A stretch of 64,000 nt of DNA, from contig OZ014414.1 in NCBI GenBank assembly GCA_963965975.1, positions 5,989,501-6,053,500 on the forward strand, read 5' to 3'. Below, piece after piece: positions 9,811 to 21,303 of this stretch (within the stretch, counting starts at the first letter, position 1; each line of letters opens with the position of its first letter). The stretch is from Xestospongia bergquistia (Eukaryota > Porifera > Demospongiae > Haplosclerida > Petrosiidae). Below the pieces are notes generated by a model, which worked only from the letters and a program-made list of their open reading frames with translations, had not been told where the DNA came from and did not search any database. The position numbers and the translations under genes were made by a program.

Positions 9811-11870
9811 CATAGGGGTATGAGGGTAAAAATTATTGGGGGTGCTCATCAACACTGAAGTACAGTAATCGCAGGCTCCTAGGGGGTCTGGGGGTATGCC
9901 CCCAGGAAAATTTTGAAATTTGAAGGTTTCAGAGTGTGGTTATTATCTATGTTTAGGACAATTTGAGGTTCCATAATGATAAGCTTTACTTACCTAATTA
10001 ATTGCATCTTGCTTTATTTCTCATTGTAAGCAGTGTGACTGCTGTAAAGCAACTATAATTATAATGCTTATATGTTACTAATTAAACAATTATGTGCATG
10101 CAGAAAACATTTAAACGTAAACAATAATAGTTAAATGTATAATACTTGTGCATGACAGGTGTAAATGCATGTGGTTTGTTAAAATGTTCCAAAATGAGCT
10201 CTACGTTCTTCGCTAGTAGCTATAAACTCTTTAGCAATGCTCTTTATATCAATAGAGTCTGCTATATGCTTGTGCATGTGTAAAAGAAGACAGTGGTTGA
10301 GCCGTTGCTCGGTCATTGTTAAGCGAAGATAGGTTAGTACTCGTATGAGTACTGAAAAAGATCTCTCTGATGTTACCGATGTGATAGGAATTATGAGGTA
10401 TAGACGAAGCAATTTGTGCACTTCGGACAGCATTGACTTATATGTGCTGTTAGTGTTCATGGCCTCACATAGTGTGTGCACAGATGTAACCTTTTTTACC
10501 ATAGGTAAAGCCTGCTTGATGACCTCAGCACAGAAGAGAAGTTGGTGACGAAGCTTGTCACAATCTAAGTCATCTTGATAACACGAGGCTTCCAGAACAT
10601 TCAGATCTTCTTCATGTGGCTCACCATTGCAGGCTTTCAAAAAAAGATTTTCAAGAGCAAGAATGGGGTCTAGAGATGTGGTCAAACCTCTTTTCAAGTG
10701 CTTCTCTAAGAAGGTCACATGCTTCAAGAAGTGTGCGCAAAACGGCTAGCCCCATGATTGACATCTGCTCATTGACAATGGCAGGGGAGATGTACTTCTT
10801 TTCTCTCAGCCAAGTTGACATCTCAGAATCATAAGCAGACACCATCACAAGCAACTGATAGAGGTTACCCTCAATTTCCTTATGGCCTCGCACTGCGAGA
10901 CCTTGTCGAAGGAGATACCAAAGGCAATAGAGCTGCTTCACCAATGTGTGTCTTCTAGACTGTTGTAATTTTTGTACTTGGGTCTGCAGTTGGGCATTGA
11001 TCGGTGCTGAATGGAGCATTTGCCATTTCATGACAGCCTCGACATGGGCATTGGAAGCATCATGATGTTTAAACTTCTCCAATGCCTTCCTCCAGTTGTT
11101 AAAACCCCTTGTAGAGAAGGTTGGCTCTGCCTTTGTGCTGAATGAAAGGATGCCTTTGTGTTCAGCTAGCCTATAGTAGAAGCAGAATGCTTTCTTGTTG
11201 TTAGTGCACAGAATAATCCAGCTAAATGCCCCATACCACCTAGCTTGAAAATTTCTTCCCCCGTTAGCCATGCTAAAAAGAGTTTGAGCATTTGTTGGCT
11301 GGTAGGCTTTGGTCTCATCAGCACAACACAATAATTGACAGTCAGAGCTTTGACCACAACCAGGCAACACCTCACAGACACTTGACTCTATGACTGCCTC
11401 CTTGCTCAAGTCAGCTTCATGCTCTACCAGTTCTTCTTCAGCTGCAGAGTCATCAGATTCATCATCACAAAGTTCCCCACTCACAGGCAATTCCTCCAGC
11501 AAAACACTTGGCTCAATCTCATCAGTTGCACGCTACTTGGCAAGAGTTTCTAAAAGATTTGCTTGTCTAAGTCTTTTAGCCATTGCTTTTGCAGCTGCTG
11601 GTGACTAAGCTAAGGAGTTAACTAAAACTGAGCACTGGCAGCTGAGTCACACTATTTACAATGTATTTGTAGTTGAATTTTACAAGCATCTTGTAAACGA
11701 CAGAACATTTACATGTATAGGTGTACATTGTTACATTGCAAAGCTGTTAACTTGGTGCTTTGGCAATGTGAATTCACCTGAAGAATAATTATATTGGGGG
11801 TGCTCTGCACCCCTCACCAAATTATTGGGGATGCCTGAGCACCTCCAGCCCCTACCCTCCTACGCCTATG
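9811..11870. mobile_element. hAT-type DNA transposon, internally deleted
   Basis: The left end CATAGGGGTATGAGGGTAAA (9811) and the right end, which reads CATAGGCGTAGGAGGGTAGG on the other strand and ends at 11870, form imperfect terminal repeats followed by GGGGGTGCTC-type sequence on both sides. AACAA lies directly outside both ends. hAT elements normally duplicate 8 bp, so either the duplication has decayed or only 5 bp are shared by chance. The single minus-strand gene lacks its catalytic core, making the 2.06-kb element non-autonomous. Confidence 0.6.
10179..11583 (-). pseudogene. hAT transposase, core-deleted (TTF finger plus dimerisation domain)
   Basis: From an ATG at 11583 the frame gives MAKRLRQANLLETLAK and then a TAG at 11533-11535. 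It resumes as an acidic stretch, then a TTF-type zinc-finger region (FQARWYGAFSWI, EHKGILSF, FSTRGFNNWRKALEKFKHHD) and a helical segment with QGLAVRGH and REKKYISP, to about 10660. After a frame change it continues directly into the C-terminal hAT dimerisation domain (IPITSVTSERSFSVL, LRLTMTEQRLNHCLLLH) ending at 10179. The central RNase-H-like DDE region, usually several hundred residues, is missing. The layout matches ZMYM6/ZNF862-like hAT proteins. It could not catalyse transposition itself. Confidence 0.7.
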
Positions 11871-11896
11871 AACAAGGTAATTGATATGTGCTTTAA
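11871..11896 (+). other. Element A sliver between the hAT and piggyBac insertions
   Basis: These 26 bases separate the hAT right end from the piggyBac left end, which uses the TTAA at 11893-11896. By position they are host (element A) sequence that once joined 9810 to 14401. Confidence 0.45.
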
Positions 11897-14400
11897 CCCT
11901 TTGAGCGCGTGGGCGGGGCACGTTTTTGACACCCCCACGCGAGTGTTGATTTAAGGGTAACCTTTGAGTCAGAGGCAGTTGCTACGAGTCTTTCTTTTTG
12001 AGTTTTCTAGCGTTTTTACTTGTTGTTGCTGTCAAACAGCATTGCTTAAACATTTTAGTAACTCTAGTTCTCAAGTAAGTGTTGATTGTACTAACTCTAA
12101 ACGTCAGGCGAGTTGCCGTTTTCTGTGAATAACTCATGAAATAAGTAAGCTACTGTTTGAATTGATTGTGGTGTGGTACAACAGTGGTAAAATATATATA
12201 GTGATTTGTTGATAGTTATAAGGTATTATATTATGTTTGTAGGTAAGACAATGTAATAATATCAAAGTTATAAGTGTCGTTTGGGGTCTTTGTATGTATG
12301 ATAAAGTTCGAAGCAAGGTACGACGCACAATGGTACATCACACTGCTTACATTTGTATGTTGTTGTCTTCCGTCCAAAGGTTTGTCTTTTGCTGCATACA
12401 CAACAGTCTTTCTGATGTGGTTTCCCAGTTGTTCGATCTTCAATCTTGGACGGAAAATGTCGATCAGTAAGACGAATTGGAGATTCAACACAGAGTTGAC
12501 TTTGAGAAGTTGACTGTAAGTGTCCTCCTCTCTCAACTAACTCTCTTGCGAGTTCTGTTATATATTCTTTTTGAGTTAGATAACGGCCACTTTGATCAGA
12601 CAGTTTATATAATATGTAGCTATTAACTACAGCTACCTCAATGAGATGAAATGCTGCCCTTTTCCACCATTTGATGGTCCTGTGAGAAAAGCTGTAATAC
12701 GACAGCATTTGGTCAGCTTTATCAACACCCCCCATGTGTCTATTGTACTCTTCAACCATAACAGGTTTCATCACCTCTTCCCGTCCTCCATTAGCTAACT
12801 TTCTTCTCCTAGTCTTATGAATCATTGTATCATCGTGGATAGTACTGATCATCGTAACAACCCTCTTGTCTTTCCACTGTAAAGCCTTCAAATTGCCTTT
12901 TAAATTTTTGATTCTTACTTCTCCTTTTTTTAGTGGTGGTAACTCCTTTATTATATTATCCTCTTTTGTCCTTTTACATGTTTTCTTTTTCTGCCATTCT
13001 TTAGGCATCCCCATTCTATTAACTGAAACAGTTCCACATGCTCCGAAACCCTTTTCATGCAAATCATGGAAGAGATTTGGGCTCGAGTAGTAGTTATCCA
13101 TGTATATATGATGTCCTTTTAATTCGAGGCCTTCAATTACTTTCATAACTACTGCATGGGTAACTTTTGTATAGGTAGTAATATCCAGAGATTCGTCTTT
13201 TCCTATATAATTTATAATATATATGCATGTTGCATAAATGACTAATTCTAACCTGTATATAGCTTCCAGTTATATATATATCCATAGTGTGAGTCTGCCA
13301 AGACAAAAGCTTTCATGCCCCATCGAGTTGGCTTTTTAGGTATATACTGCAGAAAGGACAGTCTCCCCTTATAGCTGACCATTTGCTCATCTACTGATAA
13401 CTCCTTTCCTAGAATGAAGTTACACCTGAAATTTCTTAAAAGAGGTTCTAATAGTGGTCGTAATTTATACAAAGGATCATAGCCAGGTGAACCCTTGGGA
13501 ATGAAGTTTGAATTGTCATTGAGATGAAAGAATTTTAGAATGACAGAGAAACGATCTCGAGATATTACGTCAGAAAATGTACGAATGTGGAAAGGCCACG
13601 TAGTAGACCAATAATCCTCCAGCTTAGGATATCGTATCAAACCCATACACAGAATAATGCCCAAAAACTTCAGTAATTCACCTGCACAAAAGGCCTTCTT
13701 CTTCCAAACATGGACACGAGAGTATCTTGGGAGCTCACCATTATTTTCTAGAAACTGGTTGGCATAGAGATTTGTTTCATCGACAATCTTTTCAATTATA
13801 TCATCAGTTATGAGTAAGTCAAAAAAATCAACAGGTTTTTTGTTTGTCATGTCAACTCTCCCACCAGGATAAGCAGAATAATTAGGAAGAATTAAATCAT
13901 CACTTTCATTGCTTTCAATATTTGAGTTATCATTGTCCTCCTCCTCATCCAACTCAACAGCTTCATACTCATTATCACCTTCGTTTGTTTCATTTTCATC
14001 TTCATAATTTTCACATTCCTTTTCTTTTTCATTTCCACCTTCATTACCTTCATCATACTCATATTCATTATGTCTTGTAATTCTTTCAATTTCACCATCA
14101 TCAATGTAGCCATCAAAGTCATCTTCACTATCATGTTCATCAAAGCAGTCATCATCAAGAACAAGGTCCAATACTTCCTTCCTAGATAATATTCTTGCCA
14201 TTGTACAGAAAAACTTGACAAAGAAGATCAAAGCAGAGTCCAAAAGAAGATCAAAGCACCAGTAATCAAAACTCTAAAAGCCACAGACACTCCTGTTTTA
14301 ATCAATAATGAATAATTTTCAGCTGGTTATAAAAATATGACTTCCGCTTTTTTACAACGTATTCCGCGTGTATAAATATATGCCCTTCGCGCTCAAAGGG
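11897..14400. mobile_element. piggyBac element 1, apparently complete
   Basis: The ends are CCCTTTGAGCGCG (11897-11909) and its exact complement (14388-14400), flanked by TTAA at 11893-11896 and 14401-14404. TTAA target duplication is the hallmark of the piggyBac superfamily. The 2504-bp element encodes one transposase on the minus strand with no stop or frameshift that I can see. It is inserted in the relic of element A and is one of the youngest insertions here. Confidence 0.85.
12268..14201 (-). CDS. piggyBac transposase (PGBD-like), two exons, intact
   Basis: Exon 1 is 14201-13253 and exon 2 is 13202-12268, with a 50-bp GT-AG intron. The split codon gives Tyr-Thr-Gly-Lys and the total is 627 residues, close to the usual 550-650. 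I chose the ATG at 14201 (MARILSRKEV) because the preceding in-frame sequence is hydrophobic and the MAR start recurs in a related fragment at 57408. Residues 15-105 are very acidic. The transposase core (DDE_Tnp_1_7 type) has Asp271 (SVDEQ), Asp352 (YMDNYY), and Asp477 with Asp480 (GGVDKADQ), matching the catalytic Asp residues of piggyBac. A C-terminal Cys-rich zinc finger spans about 581-613 (CCVCSK, CKQCDVPLC, CF). It should cut and join at TTAA in the nucleus. It could be active or domesticated; the terminal repeats favour a mobile copy. Confidence 0.88.
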
Positions 14401-14404
14401 TTAA

Positions 14405-14805
14405 TTTTGAAAATTAGGCATAATAGGGATTTAATTATAGTGTTAATTGGGTTAGAATACATGGACTTTACATGAAACTCCATCAGTGCTAGTCATAAGA
14501 AAAAATGAAGATGACCCAGTTTTTGGTGAACTATTACAAATTATATGGTTCTATGACTTCATTTTATTTCATGTTGAAGTGCTAGAATATATGTTCTACT
14601 CTTCACACTATCATGCACACATGAGTTGAACAAAACATTGTAATCAAAATTTTTTGATTTATCCAGATGTCCTTGTTGACAATTAACATATGTGGTTATA
14701 TGATTTTATTTACCTGTTTCTATGACATCTTCAGAATCTGTGCATACTGCAACAGCGTGAGCACACTTGATTTAGTGTGCTTTACCTACCAAAATTTTTA
14801 CAGTA
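14405..14805 (+). pseudogene. Element A, part 3 with right transposon end
   Basis: Past the piggyBac insertion the plus strand encodes VRKNEDDPVFGELLQIIWFY and then FHVEVLEYMFYSSHYHA (about 14485-14615). The pattern D-D-P-V-F-G ... F-x-S-H-x-H-A is how I recall the C-terminus of this transposon family. The end TTTTTACAGTA at 14795-14805 matches the right end of element B. Element A therefore runs from about 3.0 kb to 14805, with B, hAT and piggyBac inside. Its left end is not visible and is probably deleted or inverted. Confidence 0.5.
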
Positions 14806-14811
14806 TAAGGG

Positions 14812-15090
14812 GTATATGTATCATTAGCATCCCAAGAATCATTTTCTAGAGCTGCTTCAATGGCTTGGATTCTTTCATTGTTGTTATGAGCATGATCCAT
14901 GGAGACACCAGGGTAACAGCGAGAAACATGGGAGGTAAAGGAAGAATAAACCTTGAAGGTTCTGCCACACAAGAGGCACTTGATATGAAAGCCAAGACTA
15001 TTTATATGGCATTCTTTCAGATGTTTCAGGAGATGTTTTTTTACTGAAGACTTAAATGAACAAACTCTACATGGAAAAAAATTTTGAGCA
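14812..15090 (-). pseudogene. C2H2-finger N-terminus of a third MHD-type transposon gene
   Basis: The minus strand reads FPCRVCSFKSSVKKHLLKHL, then HIKCLLCGRTFKVYSSFTSH, then VSRCYPG. That gives two C2H2-type fingers (C-x2-C ... H-x3-H and C-x2-C ... H-x3-C) followed by an acidic linker. It stops at the end of element A at 14806. It is divergent from the SAM-type gene at 15150, the same layout as in element B, so both probably belong to one two-gene element truncated here. Confidence 0.55.
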
Positions 15091-15149
15091 CCGATAATTA
15101 GATCTAGTAGGTGTGGTTAATCATTCTTGACAACAATATCCCATGAAAA

Positions 15150-16010
15150 TCTCTGAAAATGGCTGATAAGTTGGGAGTCAATGACTACTGATGAAATTTG
15201 TGAGTGGCTAAAGGCTTGCTCAACAGTCAAAAAGCCAATCAATGTATCCATTTTAGAAGCTCTTTGTGGTACATTTTGTCATGCTATCTATGATAGAGGG
15301 GAACTTTGTGTCCTTTTTTAGCTGTGAGCAAATTTTGTATTTTAGACCATGATCTAGATGGAAAGGCTCTTGCAACTGCTGTAGCTGTCAGATCAGAGTG
15401 TTTGAAGGAAGTAATTCCTTCCCTTACTAAAAGATTAAAGTTAATTGGTGGTATAAAATTATTAAGATGATCTTTAGCCTGTGAATGTGATGAATCTCGT
15501 GGAGCCAGCATGGTATATTATGTCCGTTTTTCTTATTTATGATGCTCTGTTACATTTTATTTAGTTGATTTTAACTCCTTTTGGATCTGCATGTGTGTCA
15601 GATATATCTGAGGTATTAATCCAATGTGAAAGTGACTGTAACTAACCTTTTATAGTGTATTATTGAAATTTCCGAATCTACCAGTAACAAGGTCACATCT
15701 TCCCATGGTGTAAAAATATCCAGCAGTAAACCAGTGATTATTTCAAAGGTGGATTTGATACTTGTAATTTAAGTGTCACCAATTTATACTTAGAAACAGT
15801 AGCATCAGTTATTACATTTTCAAATGCCAATCTTCCGTCCAGAAACTAACAAAAAATTGGAAGCTGAACCGCTGCCTGAACGTGATAGGCGCTATATTGT
15901 GCAGACAATTTCTACTGTGCTTCTGGCTTCTTTGCCTTGTCCAATCATACATGACTGCTCTGTTCCCACAAAAACCATTGTAAAAAATTATCCATGTGTT
16001 AATAGATAAA
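15150..16010 (+). pseudogene. SAM-domain transposon protein relic
   Basis: The first block (about 15165-15275) encodes TTDEICEWLKACSTVKKPIN. After a gap, 15320-15470 encodes LDHDLDGKALATAVAV and LTKRLKLIGGIKLL. Together these look like the two halves of a sterile alpha motif domain (W-L ... I-D-G-x-x-L ... L-G-x-x-x-K-L). A block at 15824-16009 has ERDRRYIVQTISTVLL and a KNYPCV ending, similar to the middle of SAMD3-like proteins. Breaks and missing parts suggest decay. This is the counterpart of the PB1-like gene of element B, with a different N-terminal domain. Confidence 0.5.
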
Positions 16011-16679
16011 TCTATTGAAGCATTCAATTTGTTAATCAATTTGACCAATTCAAAAAGAAAAAGAGATATTAAGTATCACATAGTTCTTTCAGTTAAGGCG
16101 TGTCATGTTTATTCCATATATACAAACAATTTATATATTCACATGTATATAGGTACCCCTTATGGAGAAATTATTGTGTTAACTAACAATCCAATGATCG
16201 TGCTTATGTATAATTCTGAGGAGTTTTTGAAACAAGAATTACATAATGATTGAGCAAGAACTAGTAGTCGAAACTAATTGCTTTGATGAAGCTATTTTCC
16301 TGCTACTTGCTCCTCATTACGTCTTCAATTAGGAATATGATGCTTCAATTTCTGATACTCCTCTCTTTATTCAGGAGTCTGCATGCAAGTTAAAAGGCGG
16401 TAAGACAAAGCATTCACTAGTCTACTGAGCAGTATCTAATAGACTCTATCAAGCCTCAAGTGAACAATGAAAATTGCATACTTCTTTGTTATATTCATTT
16501 ATTCATTTTGTTAAATGAAAAGTTGATGCAAGTTTGGCGATAACCTCATCATTGAAACAACAATAACTTCTGCTGATTTGACAATAAAAAATCTTTGTTA
16601 AAATAGCACACTAAGTGGTTGCTATTCTAGCTGCAAAAAACAGCAACATTTTGTTGTCATAACAACATGAATATATTTA

Positions 16680-17391
16680 CAGTGCATTTATGGTAGTTGG
16701 CTATACTAAGTTTGCTCCAGATGCTGGTTTTGGATTAATTAAACAAAACTACAAAATGTTGAATGCCTGCAAGACATAGTTCAAATGATTAATGACTCAG
16801 TGGCACTCAACAAAACAAGACTTGTAGGAACACAGGATGGACAGACGATAGTTCCAACTTATGATTGGTCCACTCATCTTGGTGTACATTTCAAAAAGGT
16901 GCCAAACATCAAGCAGTACCATCAGTTTTACTTTGTTGCTGCAAAGCCAGAAAGGGTCATGTTCAAAAGGTTCAGCGATTCTGAACAGCTGGAGCTTGAT
17001 CTCAGGAAGTGTGATTTATCTTGGAGCCCATCATCAGCACCTATAGTTCATCCAAAGGGATTGTCTGATGAGAGGCAGTGGTATCTTTTCGAAAAAATTC
17101 GACAATTTTGTACTTCTTTGAGATCAAAGGATCTCATTTGTCTACAACCTACTGCCTTACGATTGCTCCAAATTGCTCCAATGAACAACATGTCTTCTCT
17201 TCAGTACAAGATGTTCAAGCTCCTCTTGACTTACAAAGTCAAGAATCAACATCAGGTAAATGAACTAAATCATGTATAAAAAAACTAATTATGCTATTCT
17301 AGTTTCCCCTCTAAGAAAGCGATTGAGAATCTGTGGTAATTGTGGAATTACCGGTCATAATCGTAGATCCTGTCAAAAGAGCAACTAATTT
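16680..17391 (+). pseudogene. DUF7869-like transposon protein C-terminus with CCHC zinc knuckle
   Basis: The block begins VVGYTKFAPDAGFGLIKQNY, a pattern I recall from DUF7869 proteins (H-x-K-F-x-P-D-x-x-F-G-L-I-K). It continues VPTYDWSTHLGVHFKKVP, YHQFYF and PKGLSDERQWYLFEKIRQFC to about 17255. A likely intron (17256-17302) leads to a final exon ending ICGNCGITGHNRRSC, a C-x2-C-x4-H-x4-C zinc knuckle, and stop at 17391. The N-terminal part, including any DDE or integrase-like region, is missing upstream. It is a fragment of another mobile-element or element-derived gene. The family name comes from memory and is uncertain. Confidence 0.5.
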
Positions 17392-17730
17392 CTTAGCCTC
17401 GTTATTACTGGGCATTTCAACTTCTAACATTCCTGTTAATGGTTCTTTTCAAAACCACCATTCCCATTCTTTACAACATTCTTTTTAGAGCCAAAACAAT
17501 TTTTAACAGGTCTCTGAAGAACTAACATTTACAAAAAAAAGATTTCAATTGTTACATTAACAGTTAAACAGGAATGAGGAAATAAGCATTCTGGTAGAGT
17601 GTGTAAATGCCTAATCCAACATTTAAAAAGTAACATTTAGAACTATTGATATATCACTAACAATACACAACAATTACCACAATGATATACTTATTCGACA
17701 TTTCGACTTCAAAATCAGTAATAAGTTTAA

Positions 17731-20700
17731 CCCTTAACCCACGTGGGTGGTAGGCATGTTTTGCTATCTCTCACGTGACGCTTGTTATCATTTTTGAAAA
17801 AAGAAAGATGGTTGAAAGTGTCTCTGTCTTTTTCTCTTGCTATTACGATATTCAACTTGTGATCGATGTAGTCCAGTGTCAAGAAATGCTGTAAATACAT
17901 TTGTGAACTAAGGTTTGTACTTCTTTTCGTGAGCGCTGAGGTTTAGTGAGTAATTATGGGCTGTTGTTCATCGATCGATCAGACGTAAGCGCTATTTTGT
18001 TATGTAAAGCTTTTTTCCCTTATGATCAATGTTGTGCATGTCCTGAGTTGCTGGAAATATATTTGTGAGTTAAATTTTGAGCGTCTTTTCGTGAGCGCCT
18101 GTGCTTAGGGGCTGTTGTTCATCAATGGATGGATCAGACGTGAGCACCATTTTTTCGTGTAAATATGGATAGAAACTCATCAAGAGAAATGGTAAGATAA
18201 AGTTATTACTACATAATATTATACTTTTATGCATACAGTATTCTTTACTTTTCATCCCTACAGATATGTAGTGTTGTGGATCTGGTACAACTCAGAACTA
18301 ACATGACTAACATGTAATTGTACATTACAATGTCTACAATAGTATGTTATTTTTGTGTGTGTATGCGCGTGTCTGTATGAGTATAGTTAGTGTGTGTGTT
18401 TCTTTGTCTGTATGAGTATAGTTTGTGTTTGAATATAGTTATGTGGTTTGTTTATGTTTACATAAACAAACCACATAACATAAAATAAAACATGTTCTGT
18501 ATATAATGTATAATTTTGTGTAAGGTTTGCTTACATTTTATTCAGCATCCTTATGGATAGAGAGTTCTTCATCAGGAGAAGATTATACATGTATAAGGTG
18601 AATTTATTATTATAATATCATGATCATACTTTTAGAGATATAATTATACTTTTTTGGATACAATGAATATACATTTACACATATAATATTCTTTGTTGAT
18701 CATCACTGTGAATCTTTATGAGTAAGGTACAACTCAAAACATGGAGTAACACATAATGGTACGTTACAATGTCGACAATAGTATGTGGCTGTTTTTCATT
18801 TCCTTCCTTTCTTAAAGCTGCACACCACGCACTCTCTTTGAGACTTGAGACCACTCGCACGTAGAGAAAGTTTAGAAGGAATGTGACGACCAGTGAGCCG
18901 ATTGTGTGGTGATTGAAGTCCCTCATTTTCTTCCGTTGTTGTGTGCCCAGCTTCAAGAAGTAAGCTGTTAGCAATGTCTATCCTGTATTGAGCATGAGAC
19001 TTGTGTTTCCTTCCTTGATGGGAAAGTTTGTACAATATTAACTATTCACAATTGCCAAGTCCAGTAGGTGAAATGCTGCTCGATTCGACCATTTCAGGGT
19101 CTTATGTATAAACCCATAATATGAGAGAAGTTGGTCAATTCTGTCTACTCCTCCCATGTGCTTATTGTATTCCTCAATACATAGTGGTTTGTTTACATCC
19201 TCTTCATTGTCCTTTCCGAATCGGCTCCTCCTCTTTTTGGATATCATTTTGTTGTCATGAATTGTTGTGAGCATTGTAATCAATCGTTTGTCTTGCCATT
19301 GTAAAGCCATTACCCTATTTAACTTCTTTGTTCTTACATCTCCTTTATTCATTTTACACTCTTTTCTTTTCTAGATATTTTCCATTCCTCAGGCATTCCT
19401 TGTCTGTTCACTCGAGCAGTTCCACAGGCTCCAAATCCATTTTGAGCCATCTCAAGGAACACTGCTGGACTTGTATAATAATTGTCCATGTATACGTGGT
19501 GGTCATTTCTTTCATACCCCTCCAGCAACCGCATAACGATACAGTGTGTTGTCATTCTTTCGCTTGTCACCTGTAAAGTGCCATCTTTGCCTATAACATT
19601 GGAAGGTAAAGGATATTATTGATATGCATCTACAATTTGTAGTTAGATGCCTGTTTGGTGTACCATAATTTGCTTATACTTCATTATTGATTGTTCAAAA
19701 AATTATTTCCTTAGTGCATACCTCAATTTTGTTTCAAGGTGAATGAAATAAGCAATAAATGTACATAGTGTTTTAGTAATTGAAGCTAACTTTGCAACAC
19801 CTATAGTAGAAGTTATTACTAATGTTTACACTGATAGGGTGAGAGTAAAAAAGGCAAATTACGGTACATAGCATTGCGTGATTATAATGGTAATCAATCA
19901 TACCTGCATACAGTTTCCAATTTAGTGTGTAACCTGTTTTTGCATCTGCCAGTGAAATGCCTTCAGTCCCAATTTTTTGGGTTTTTTAGGCATATGTTTT
20001 AAAAACCAGGCTCTGCCTTTGAAGCTCACCATTGCTTCATCTAATGAGAGTTCTTTATTTGGAGTATACCATTTATTGAAATTGTGAATAAGAGAAGTGA
20101 GTATAGGTCTTATTTTTTACAGTGGATCATGCCCGACTTCACCTCTTTTGACATATTTAGAGCTGTCGTTTACATGAAAAAACTTCAAGATTAGTGAGAA
20201 ACAATCTCGGGTCATTATCTTACTAAAGGAATGTGATTCAAATGGCCATTTTTGTGCCCAGTGGTCTTCCATCCTTGGAAGTCGGACCACACCCATTACA
20301 ACAATGAGAGCAAGAACCTTCAAAAATTCTGAAACACTCAAAAAAATTTTTTTCCAGGAATGAAGTCGTGACCTTGGTGGTATTGCACTGTGGTTTTCGA
20401 AGAATTCATTAGCATACAGGTTGGTTTGATCAACAATGTTATCCAGTGTGACCAGCATCTTGAAAAAGTCAATCGGTGATTTATTATTCATATCTATTTT
20501 GCATTTGCCTGTAGATGTGTCAACTGAAATTGTACTAGGTATAGTAGGTGGTAAGCACTTGGAACAGTACTTGGAGGACAAGCACTTGGAGCAGCGGATA
20601 CAGCAGAATCTTCATACTCATCAACATACATTTCATCAGGCACTTCATTGACCATAAATAATTCATTTAATTCGTCATTCTTGCATTCAACTTCATCACA

Positions 20701-21303
20701 ACCATCTACATCCATTTTGTCCAGTTCATGCCTTACAGCAAATTCCATTTCATTCACACATTCATTCACATCGCATCCAATCGGCACACATTCTTCAATA
20801 TCACTCTTATCTGTTTTGCATTCACCAAGTAGCTTCTCCATTTCTTCACATTCTAAATATCCATCAAATTCATCATCGCTGTCATCAGACTCATCCATTT
20901 CATTATTGCATACCATCTCAATTACATCATCAACACCAAATTTGCCATTTTCTGCTATAAATTACAATGAAAAGTTTATAATTTTTTAGCTTCTATATGT
21001 GTGTGTATATATATATATACATACATGTAATAGAGTGCATGGCTTACCAGTAAAGGCTCAGGTATTGTCTCCAGAATCGAAGTCTCACAGTGAAGTAGTT
21101 TTGAAAAAAAACTGTTTTAGTACAATAGGCAGTCAAAGCAGCAAGATAAACAGCAGAATATCAATTGGCAACACTTCGCTTCAGGAACAACGTCCTTTCT
21201 AGCAGTATTTTATTTGACAGCCTGTGAAGCATATATATATGGGCACCGCTATAAAGCGTATGTGGACATGGCGCATATTTATATGCCCGTCGCGGGTTAA
21301 GGG
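17731..21303. mobile_element. piggyBac element 2, degenerate
   Basis: The ends CCCTTAACCC (17731-17740) and GGGTTAAGGG (21294-21303) are flanked by TTAA at 17727-17730 and 21304-21307. The 3573-bp element carries a broken minus-strand transposase. Its right end shares the TATATGCCC-x-TCGCG motif with piggyBac 1, so the two are related subfamilies. The longer left part contains internal duplications: 17870-17960 against 18020-18110, and about 18165-18355 against 18550-18790. Confidence 0.85.
18280..20960 (-). pseudogene. piggyBac transposase, frameshifted
   Basis: The order is that of piggyBac 1: acidic N-terminus (DDEFDGYLECEE, 20494-20916), core block 1 (20117-20470, with FFKMLVTLDNIVDQTNLYAN), DPL followed by a premature stop near 20118, then ELSLDEAMVSFKGRAWFL near 20030-20070. 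A 313-bp intron (19591-19903) follows. Exon 2 has HHVYMDNYYTSPAVF, then a stop, then NKHMGGVDRIDQLLSYYGF (19038-19352). The Cys-rich tail is shifted and partly duplicated at 18790-18840 and 18280-18345. The Asp residues are still readable, but at least four frame breaks prevent a full product. Confidence 0.8.

Noticed and set aside
11390-11608. Ser-rich plus-strand frame within the hAT element
   Set aside because: It is the complement of the acidic N-terminal part of the hAT transposase and has no independent support.
20648-20989. Ser-rich plus-strand frame opposite the second piggyBac transposase
   Set aside because: It is the complement of the acidic N-terminus of the transposase (Asp/Glu codons read as Ser/His/Leu on the other strand).
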